Assembly (NCBI GenBank): GCA_914767715.1
Contig: OU612067.1
Location: 31,284,162 to 31,348,161, forward strand
Source of the DNA: Membranipora membranacea
Lineage: Eukaryota > Bryozoa > Gymnolaemata > Cheilostomatida > Membraniporidae
Length of the DNA stretch: 64,000 nt
Direction of reading: 5' to 3'
The notes below the pieces were generated by a model that had not been told where the DNA came from, searched no databases, and saw nothing but the letters and a program-made list of their open reading frames with translations. Below are positions 54,420 through 64,000 of the stretch, piece by piece. Position numbers and translations under genes: made by a program. Each line of letters begins with the position of its first letter. Positions within the stretch are counted from its first letter, which is position 1.

Positions 54420-56480
54420 GCTTCTCTCATTAATCAGAGCCTGAGTTTGTGTAACAAATAGCTTTAAAAGGTTTAATTCTCCTATGTGATCGCCTATGTC
54501 CGAAAAAGGTAAGGCTTCACCTTTTCACCCTAATAATCAATCATGATAGCGAAAACTGTTGACGCAGATCCGAAATCAAAGTCATCGAGTACATATATTA
54601 TTTGCTCACTTAAAAGTAAGAATTATTTGATTGTGTAAAATTTGATATGCAGCCAAGTTTTTTCTGATTCGCTAAACAATTTCAAGGTTATCTCTCACCA
54701 AGGGGTAAACTATGAGTCGAAGAAATCAAACAGAAATTCAGGGCTTCAAACTGTATACATGAGAATTTTACAACAAGTTTTCTACTTTTGATTGCATTAA
54801 AACATATTGACACTCTATGTAATGTGTTTTGTGCCTCACAAATGATGCAGTTCATCTGGAGTTTATTTTGAAGAAAAGAAAAGCTAGGTTGAGGATGGGA
54901 AATTTTTAGTTTGTTCTAAATGCTGATACAATTCACAGGCATTATTTACAAGGTATGCATATCTGATTTTTTGATGACCTGTCAATATAAAATCTGACGC
55001 TGGGGACATCAACCAACAACCCCCATTTTAATGAGAATAGTTCTAGCATGATATGTTTTTGCACAGTAAACACTACAAGTGATTTTGCTTAGTCACCCTC
55101 ATGTTGCAGGCAGTGATAAATCCCTGTTGAAAGCAGTAGACCTCTATAAATGATTGTCATATCCTTAATTTCATCCAATGGATTTCTGTCAGGAGTTGTC
55201 CCTCATAATAGGGGGCCATGAACAGCTGAGACCATGTATTTGCATTATTTGTAAATGCTACCAGACCACATCTTTTGGTCTGACAGCCAGGAAAATTATG
55301 CTAGAAACTAAAACCACAGAGTAAACAGGCTGGCCATCAAAGAAGTTCTCACACCACAAAATTTGGTGCACCGAGCTATTTCTAGCTGTTAGATGAAGCA
55401 AAAAGCACCCTAGATACAACACTGTAATCTTGCAAAGCTAACTTGATGGCATACCCCAATGTCATCGAGTTGACAAAAACAAATATACAATGTTGGTCAC
55501 CAGCTCATCATTTACCGATGGTGAGCAGGAGATCAAAATATGTTATTAGGGCAATGTCATCTTTGAGAAGGTTGTGACGCACAGGAGTTTCACAACTTAA
55601 TATAGTATATATGCGTGGAAGAAAAGGCAGAAAACATTCTCAAAAATCTTCTTGACCTAATCTCAACTCTAAATTTCCCTCTGAGCACAAGTAAGTGATG
55701 AGGTCACCAACACTTTATGGAAAATTAGTTATGCTGCTAGGTTACCATCATAATGCTAGCCTACCCTCATGCTGCTAGATTAGGTCATGTAGATGCAGGC
55801 CCGTAGTTCTAGGGGAGGCAGGGACGCTCAGCCACCCCTAGAATGCTCAATCGAGTGCCCTAAAAATCGAATGTTCCAGTTCAGAATCTGCTTATTTGGG
55901 CCTTTTATTTGCTATTAATCACTAATTGTCGCAAAATAAGATACAATATAATACATATCTGTCATATATGGTACCAATTCTAGCCTCTTTGTGAAGCATG
56001 TTGATTTTGACAGTAAACAGTAAAAACAAAGGAAATTAAAGTGACTAGACAGAAAAGACTATAATTAAGTAAATGTAACCAAATCACTGTTAAACAGTGT
56101 TGAATGATAGCAATGTTTGCATGCTCTGTTTGAGGCTTTGCTCAACCTGTTGCATCTTTTAACAGCGGACTCGAGAATATCAGAAGACAAATTAAAGTCA
56201 CTTTAATTCACTTAGTCCTGTGGATTTATGCAGCGGTTAGAAATGGAAATTCACTCAAAAAAATGACAGGATAAGTTCTATAAAAATCACCGGATGTACC
56301 TAGTTTTAGTGGTCATATTTAAAAATAAGAGGGTGTTTTATACTTTCGTTACCTGTACGGGGACATAGCTCCTATTCCGGCCTATCCGCTACAGTGAAAA
56401 AGTGAATAGCGCAGTGACGTTGTGTGACTGAATTAGAGAGGACGCTCTAAGCCAGTAGTTTCCAGTCTAGAGTATTTATA
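54420..56480. other. Repeat-derived intergenic sequence
   Basis: Sequence at about 55170-55760 is a diverged relative of 56630-56930: both have 'ttgtccctca', an 'accatgt(a/g)ttt' block and, at the end, 'agtcatgttgttaggttacc' or a variant. No gene is seen. Confidence 0.45.
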
Positions 56481-56629
56481 TGTTTATTTATACACCAAAA
56501 TATTGTTATTTTTTGCTAGGATACATAGGCTATGATATATTCGGGATTTTAATATGAGTTATATCATAAATATATAAATATATATATCCTCTCTGATAAA
56601 TCCATGTAAAAAGCGGAAAATCTTTGATG

Positions 56630-56930
56630 AATGATTGTCACATTTTAAATTACATCTAAAAGGTTGTGTCAGCACTTGTCCCTCATTGTGGGGGGGGGGG
56701 GGGGGGCTTGACAGATAAAACCATGTGTTTGAAATTTTGTATATATGACATCATCGGATCAGCGAATCACATTGCATTGTTTGGCCACAGATGCGGAACA
56801 GATGTAGAAAACTTTCCCAGTAATGTCCTTGCCCTCATACCAATTCTTGATTTTCCTGCTGAGCGCCAGTGAACGATGAAGTGACCGAGATTTTATGAAC
56901 AATTAGTCATGTTGTTAGGTTACCCTTATG
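56630..56930 (+). repeat. Old dispersed repeat with a long G run
   Basis: Diverged copy of the 55170-55760 sequence. It includes a G16 homopolymer near 56691-56706 that opens a spurious 68-codon ORF. Confidence 0.6.
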
Positions 56931-57337
56931 TAGACGTTTTTCATATTTCATATTATAAATAATTTGTTCACATCCACTGATATTTGGCAATCTCATCATC
57001 AACCTGATTCCTTTGCCATCAAAGACAAACGGATAATAGTTGTAGCTTTTCTATGAACTGTTCAAGTATTTAATTTGGTTGATCTATAAAATTGTATCTT
57101 TTCAATTAACTCTGTAGAAATATTCATTCCTACTATCAATCAAATCTTCGATCTTTATTGTTTGTATTTATTGTCATTAATGTATCCTTTACAGATAAAT
57201 CCAGCCTAGTAAGATTAAGGTTATCTAAGGTTATCATGTAAATGTCTGCAAAACAAGCGTCCATACAGATGTAGGATAAAATATTTGTCTTTGTCCACTA
57301 TATGACATTGGGCAATCTCATCATCATGGAAAGGTTG

Positions 57338-57462
57338 TAAAAATATATGATTGGTTTATTTATGTCTGTAAATTACTCTGCACTGAATGTGAATACTCTG
57401 ATTGTGGAATCCTAGACTCTTTTATCTCTTCAAATACATCATTGTGAAAAATTACAGTTCTG
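57338..57462 (+). repeat. Dispersed repeat, copy B (pair at 2317-2441)
   Basis: Near-identical to 2317-2441. It runs directly into a TA microsatellite at 57473-57498. Confidence 0.75.
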
Positions 57463-58263
57463 TGGATAGAAATATATATATATATATATATATATATCAG
57501 CACATGATTACCTTCAAATCTTTTTTAATGTGCATTTTTTCTCATGTCAATTATTGCTGCATAATCAATCAACGGGCTGCAACTTCATCATTTGAAACAT
57601 CAAAAACATTCCAGTAAAAGGTCATCATTTTTGAATAAAAATAATTCTGAGTAAGGTCTTTTGGCGAAAAATAGGATGCTGACATTTTGGTGAATACCGA
57701 TTCACCCCAGCTGTGACAAATTAAATCTTAGTGATTGTTAGTCACTGGCTTCAAGATTGGCCTCCAAACGCAACTGTTGATCTCTAGATCGTGGGGATGA
57801 TCAGCCCTCAAACAGGATAAGTAGTAGTCTCCAAATCATTAAATGAATCTGACTCCCAAATGGTGTCAAAAGAGACTTTACTAGGGAAAAATCCGGCCAT
57901 AAAATCTCAGGCAATTTTCAGTGGTAACGAAGAAATTTCCTTTGATTTTCCCCCATAACTTTGCACTATGTCACAGTGGCCTTGATAAGTTTCCGTTAGT
58001 TTTCAACGTTATATCATCTTTTGTCACCAACAAATTGTGCCAGTCAAAACCAATGTCGTACTGGAAAGTAACCAGCTTCCTTGAGTGGAAATCCTTTGGC
58101 TTAAATGGTCTTTTGGGCCAAAGTTTACTAAGTAAGAAAACCGGACCAGCCAATTTGAGAAGGTGAAAGTTTCAAAACTTTCGAACAGATATTCTGTTAG
58201 ATGAACGACCTTGTCTGTTGAATCATCGATAGGCACCATAGACATGATGCCATAGTCAGTAAT
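57463..58263. other. Non-coding stretch before the right arm
   Basis: Contains a (TA)n microsatellite near 57473-57498. The overlapping ORFs near 57921-58245 on both strands are not supported by splice sites or similarity. Confidence 0.4.
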
Positions 58264-58698
58264 GCTATTCTATCTGTATTACTAAAATTATTGCGACATC
58301 ATAACTATATTACAGTTAGGATTAAGATTAAGTAATTGTTCCTAGGCTCGAGTTCACCGTCTACACAGATAAAAGAAAGTCACTTAAATATCAATTCAAT
58401 TTACTCTACATTGCTTAACCATACCACCTGAATGCTGCCCTTCTAAAAGATTTGTTATCTGTCTACCAGCATCTCATCTATATATAAGCAGTGCTTATCT
58501 TGGACTTTGATATACCCGGCACTGTTGTTTGATTACTTAAGATATGAGCTGTTTATAACCACGCTACAGGAGAGAAGACTCTTGGATATATACGAGAATG
58601 CAAAGTCCAAATCAAATCTGTAATCACAATCCTGCACCATCATGAGTCTATCGCCTTTTCTAATCTCTCAAATAAATATAGCATAGTAATATAAAAAT

Positions 58699-58914
58699 AT
58701 GTCAGATAATAATGGGAATAACTTTGAAACCATTTTGAATGAGGCTGATTTGACTATCATGGGTTGTATAGTCGCGTATAGTTGTGTCCAGGCTCTGAAT
58801 TCTGGTGGTCACAGAGGATTGACCACAACAACAGTACGCGGTACTCATGTCATAAGCATTTTTGCTGAGATATTAGTGGATTCGAATATGTTAGCTATAG
58901 TCTATATCAATTAA
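58699..58914 (+). CDS. 71-codon ORF, right-arm copy
   Basis: Identical in translation to the ORF at 34569-34354. A TATATATAAG motif lies about 220 bases upstream (near 58480), which could be a promoter, but nothing else supports expression. Confidence 0.2.
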   Translation: MSDNNGNNFETILNEADLTIMGCIVAYSCVQALNSGGHRGLTTTTVRGTHVISIFAEILVDSNMLAIVYIN

Positions 58915-61900
58915 AGAGGATGAGAAATTGGTAGCTAGCCTCAAAGTTAGCTATTACAAGCATGTGTGAGCTGGAGCAAATAAATTACCTATCTAGCGTA
59001 TACTGATTAGATACTATACTAATTAGGTATTTAGGTATCCTCTTGTTATTGCAGCGATGGAGGAAAAAGGTAATTCATTGCCTGAGAGAGTTATTGCAAG
59101 CAAACAAATACATTTAAAGTTATTGTTACCGTATCTTCCCGTGCTGAGACTAAGAACATAAAATAAGTCAGCCTTGCAGAGATCTTGATATGTTAGCAGA
59201 AAGATTTGTCTACCAATGTTCCATGTCAATGTTCCCTTTTTATAATTTCCAATTTGTTGGCGTAACTGAAATTCAGGCTTATCCGTGCTTTTCAGTATTT
59301 AAATGGATGATGTCTTGTGGGAAAACTCTGCCCACACATCCAAAAGCATCACATGTTATTTTGGGCTTCATTACAATTATTAGTTTTTGAGATATGGATG
59401 GACCTATCTCATTGGACCTTGTTTATGTGTAAAAACGCTCACACACATGCAAGTAAGCCTGGAGCTTGTTTTAATCATGTCTCTGTGATCAATAAACCAG
59501 TAAAATACTCAATGATGATTATTTTAGTTTGCACCCAACCATGTGGGTAGTTGTTCCCTCCTACAAAATTAGCTGACAACTCCTGACAATAATTGCTTCT
59601 GCGCCTTCAAACCACCCTCTCTGTTCAAACCCACCCAAATCTCATCTTTTCTCACGTATTTGTTAAAATATTTTATTTTTGAATGATATGGTTTTGTAGT
59701 TCAATCCCATTTTGTTCTATGGCTAGCAATTCAAAACAATCGGTTGAAAATCCCGGTTTTTATAGATCTTGCTTGAGCCATTTTCTTTGGAGTAAATCAC
59801 AACTAGCAAGGATTGCAAGAATAAGACTGGGCTCGTTGGCTGATTGTCTATAATGCAGCTGAGGAAAGACTGTTCTTGTTACTTACATTTTGTCACATGG
59901 CACTATGGATGACCTGTCTAATTACCATATAGGCAGATTGATTCTGCCTAAGACTAATGTTAGGTGAGTGTTGGGCTAAAATAGTATTTCTAAAGCACTT
60001 TCAAGTATATGTCAACTCTACCAAGTCTCCTTAGGTTGATTTATTATATTAGTCAAGTCCTTAGTAATCATATGAAAAAGCTGTTTGGTGGGAACTCCCG
60101 TGAATATACTGAGCTTTATTCATTATAATATAATAAACTAAAAGTTTGATAAACTCATTCTGATTAGCAAAAATTTTCAATCTTTCAAACAATGAAAATA
60201 TTACAAATAGTGTCTACTGCCACTGCAACTACAGGAAGATAAACGACAAAAGATATTAGAGCTGACTTTATATCTTGAAATAGCGGCTTAAGAATCGTAG
60301 GGAGACAATAGCTATTGCAGTAACAAACAAAATTTGATCCATATAGTAGCATAATATTTGCTAATGATTTACCAACTACTGAAGTAACTCAAAGCGATAA
60401 CAATTCAATGCCATTAATACAAATAAGGATAGAAAGGCTGTGTGAACAATCAAATTACGGCTTTTTTAGATGTCTGTTTAACAGAATCGTCGCTGATGCT
60501 TTGCTGCTGCTGCTACTGCCGCCGCTGCTGATGCTGCTCCTAAAACTGTGTGTATTATCGCTCACCATAGAAGGTGATGGTAGATTTCAGGCGGTTGAGG
60601 CTTAACCTAAAATTAAATCAAAGGAAAATTAAAGGCATAAAAATGTTGATTCTGAAGCTGGGTGCGGGCAGATTACATGAAAATACAGACCTCGGTTCAC
60701 ATATTAAATCAAGATCCTGATGACATTATCACTAACTATAATAGGATGCAAGCAAAAAGTATTTCGTGCTAGTTTCAAAAATGCTTGGTAAGGTTGACAA
60801 TTACACCCATCATACAAGCATACAGTGGTCAATTACATCATCTAAGTGTAAAACATCGGCCCAAGCCAAAGCAGTCAGAGCACGGGTTCTGGAAAACGCG
60901 GAAAGGGGGAAAATCAGTTTCATTGCGGAAAATCGTTTTTCATCTTGAATTTAATGATAATGCTAAAAATCCTACTGGAAAGACATTGAGACATTACCAT
61001 TGTATCATATGAGTGTTTTTGGTAGAAATCAAGTGAAAAAAATAACTTTTTTGGAAAATGCGGAAAATATTTTTGTCCTCAAAAATTGATCTCAACGCAT
61101 AGAAAATGAGCTGTAACCCATTAAGATATCATCCCCATCTTTTAACGGCCTGAATTTCAGGTTTTTTCATTTTTCGAAAACGCAGCTAATGTTTATAGAA
61201 AACCCAGGTCACCTTCATTACCAACAGTAAATGAAACATAACAAGCTGATTCTAAACAAGTATCCCGAGCATGACAAATAAAACATGCATTTCATAACGT
61301 TTTGAGGAAAGCTCTTCCAGACAGATTTACTGTCTAGTCTAACCACAATCCTTGACTTTCAGAAAACATTTACAGTGAAAATTTCAAAGCTTATGCTTTT
61401 GAAAGCTGTCAGGGATCGGCTATAAAATGCGTCTTTTTCATCTTTATCTCATAAATTTTATTCGAATTGTATGGTAAAAACTCAAACAGCTGGGAGAGCG
61501 AACATGGATGGTTGTAGAGGTAAGTGTGGTTATGAGACTGGAACAGCGAAGGTTGTTCTATCACTTTTGTATCATTACAGAATTCTGATCCACACGCCTG
61601 ATATTTTGACCACCATTTGTATAACGATAATGATAACGATAATAGCGATGATAGATTCCTGGTTTTAGGACGAGCACTAATCTGCATACTCACTATACTG
61701 ATAAGCTTCCCCAGACTTCGAGTCTTCTGGGTGAGCGACTTCTTGCAGCCAGTAGTTACAGTAATCACCAGTACACCATCTCCAGTTTATAGTTTTGGCA
61801 GCATTAGCATGTCGAGAGCATTTACTGTTAGCTTTGTTATATCTGGCATTCAATGAGTAATTAATAGGGGAGCATCCAGAGTAAGACTATAGAGGAAAAT

Positions 61901-62308
61901 ATTTGACAATGTTTAATGACGCTTACTAGGGAACACAACCTAAGTAAATTATGTGTGCTACATAGATGGTCTTGGAAACATTCTATTGAACAGCCCAAAA
62001 TAAAAGAAAAAGCTTTAAAATCTGATATGCCACTTCCATTCAAATTAAGGAAAACATTTCACAGATCAATTAGTTGTGTCAACTTACCAGCCCATTCAAT
62101 CAAGTCTCATTAAACCCTTCTGGATGGTTGTAGAAATATCTATATTGGTGTTGTGAGAATGGATGAGTGAAAGTTGAACTATGTGGAAAACCTTGACTCA
62201 CTGCAGAATTCTGACCAACAGACCTGGATGTTTGGAGTACCATTTTTAGTGAGCTTTGATTGAAAGCTGGTTTTCAGGATGACCTTATGCACAGATCCAC
62301 ATACTCAC

Positions 62309-62519
62309 ATTGGTCATATTCATACCACTGACGGTAAGCTGCTAAAGACTCTGGGTCTTCTGGATGAGCGACTTATTGCGGCCAATAGTTACAGTAGTCA
62401 CCAGTACACCATCCCCAACTCATAGTACGCTCCACGATAGCATATCTTGTGTATTTACAGTAGCCTTCATTATAACCAGCAGCCAAATAAGAGTTGTGTG
62501 TTGCACAACCAGAACCCAC
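62309..62519 (-). pseudogene. Right-arm copy of the WCTGDYCNYW exon, with a stop
   Basis: Same splice borders as 30751-30961. The codon after NYWPQ is TAA (62375-62373) instead of GAA, and a His codon further on is Tyr. The left-arm copy is open at both places. Confidence 0.6.
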
Positions 62520-63652
62520 CTAAAGCCATTATGAACTAGACAATGTAAACAAGCAGATACATAACGATTACATTAAGGGTGATCTAATTTGGTTCTCATT
62601 GAGAGTATAGTCAGTAATAAGAGCCATGGCTATCAACTATTTCTGATAGAAAAAGAGTAGAGTTTGTTATGGATCGGGTCGGCTCAGCTGGTATTAAGAG
62701 TCACAGTTCAAAGGGGCCTGGGAAAGGTGCAGGAGGGGTGCGTCGAGACACTAAAATAAAGGACCCTGGAGAAAAGTTTGAACATGAATAAGTATTGAAA
62801 GGGTATTACAAGAAATAGGCACAAGTTCAATCCTTAAAGAGCGTAGATTACCATGATTTTTTTAAAACACAGAAGAGTAGAAGGTAGAATTGGAAAAAAG
62901 ATCAGATCTACTCTTGGCTCTTAGTACTCAAGATAATTGCACTTACCAGCTTATTCAACCAGGTGTCTTCCAGTATCTCAGGCTTTATGACCTGTAAGCT
63001 TTTACAGTAAGGTCGACTGAATCGGCACGCCTGTTTCACAGGATGTCATGTGGGCTCTTTGTTCGTTTGAAGATACAGACCAATTGAATGCTCCACCTTT
63101 TTACAAGCTCTCTGTTTTGTTGGATTAATAGTGACTCTGGTATATTTTATCACTTTATACTTCATGATTTATGCATTATAGTAAAAAGAAACCTCGTCCA
63201 TGGCAGGATTTGCAGCCAAAGTTTCCACACCAGGGCGACTTGTTGAGTGTTCCCTCTCACCCAACAAATTGTCTCATGTTAGATCAGGTAAAGAACACGG
63301 GCACGCCTTCTCAAAGACGCAATTTCGTGAGTCCTATTCCTATGTCCACAAGGTTGGTCACATGTCTGGGACATTTTGCTTTTTCCTCATTTGAAATTTG
63401 TGGCCGAAAATTCTGCCAACACTCGAGTCATGGCGTGTCAAGACAAAATGAATAAGAATAAGGACGGTAATGTTCATAAAAATTAATGATTTAGTTAATC
63501 ACAAACTGCACAAGAGTCAAAGAAAACCAGGAGATGAAGAAAGAACCTCAGAGGGACTAGAATATTTTCCTCCTAAATATAAGATATTCTAAAAATTAGA
63601 TACAACAGGGCAGGTTTAGCTATACAGCGTAATGGACACAGCCAAAACATAC

Positions 63653-63874
63653 CTCCAAGGATGTCTGTGAGTCTATTAGCTAGCTCGTAAGCCAGAACAT
63701 GAGTATTCATCAGGAGTTGTGTTTACGGGCACTTCGCTGAGCTGACATATCTACATGGTGGGCTATATATACACTCCCTGAGTGTAGAGTTATAACAGCG
63801 TGCTATCCCTCTGTCCACAAGTCCTTCCTTCATTCTACCTCCATGTGGGGCTGATTTGATTACTGTACTTGCGG
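63653..63874 (-). pseudogene. Right-arm copy of the frameshifted hydrolase exon 2
   Basis: Mirror of 29406-29627, with the same break after AKCP. The lesion therefore predates the inverted duplication. Confidence 0.65.
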
Positions 63875-64000
63875 CTAAGAAAAAAAGTCAATTTTGGATG
63901 CAATGCAATGCTGTAGGCACTAAGAGCCCTCACTAAAACCCAACAAACAAAAATATATATTTTTTATATATATACATATATTGTTCTTTATATTTATTGT

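Larger units (their letters stand above)
58264..64000. repeat. Giant inverted repeat, right arm
   Basis: Inverse complement of 29281-35008, continuing past the window end. The match begins abruptly at 'gctattct' (58264). Small differences from the left arm include substitutions, the trinucleotide run, and a 4-base indel near 61505. The 23.3-kb spacer between arms holds the esterase, His-rich and small secreted protein genes. Confidence 0.95.

Noticed and set aside
56666-56872. 68-codon ORF with a Gly run
   Set aside because: Depends on a G16 homopolymer inside an old dispersed repeat.

Overview
The window is AT-rich animal DNA: genes are split into short exons by introns of a few hundred bases to several kb with GT...AG borders, and there are degenerate LINEs, hAT-type elements, tRNA-like SINEs and minisatellites. 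The gene families (otopetrin, mucin-type polypeptide GalNAc-transferase, secretory-pathway carboxylesterase) point to a metazoan, most likely an invertebrate. I cannot place it more closely. All gene models are read by eye from exon similarity, splice sites and codon phase.

Left part (1-22 kb). A 1.1-kb sequence at 1-1134 is repeated at 3359-4496, directly upstream of a six-exon otopetrin-like proton-channel gene (4509-8669, +). Its exon 2 needs one extra A in an 8-A run to stay in frame. Converging on it is a GALNT gene (22009-9384, -) with nearly every exon identifiable. One conserved Trp codon in its catalytic region is TAG. The GALNT introns hold a 374-bp palindrome and a dispersed repeat.

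Middle (22.9-36.7 kb). Divergent from GALNT, a promoter with CCAAT and TATA boxes starts a secreted, N-formylglutamate-amidohydrolase-like gene (three good exons, 23022-27184). Its large intron contains two minisatellites (59 bp and 40 bp). A LINE fragment follows. Then comes the left arm of a very large inverted repeat (29281 or earlier to 35008). The arm carries a frameshifted copy of the hydrolase exon 2 and two tandem copies of an unfamiliar WCTGDYCNYW exon. A second LINE remnant (35456-36660, +) lies just inside the arm.

Spacer of the inverted repeat (35-58.3 kb). It contains an intact ten-exon carboxylesterase (37825-44105, +) with signal peptide, catalytic triad and a C-terminal HDEL ER-retention signal, a 398-bp hAT-type MITE in its second intron, a histidine/glycine-repeat gene (45334-45084, -), a Ser/acid-rich exon with one in-frame stop (47194-46750, -), and a small secreted-protein gene with a TATA promoter (53727, -). 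The rest (about 47.6-58.2 kb) is mostly repeats: tRNA-like SINE pieces, a 91-bp tandem array, stacked GC-rich hairpins and old dispersed copies.

Right end (58264-64000) is the second, near-identical inverted arm, which runs off the window. The repeated theme is recent duplication beside genes with single disabling lesions (otopetrin, GALNT, hydrolase exon copy, Ser-rich exon). This could mean local gene decay, assembly error or, at the GALNT site, RNA recoding.
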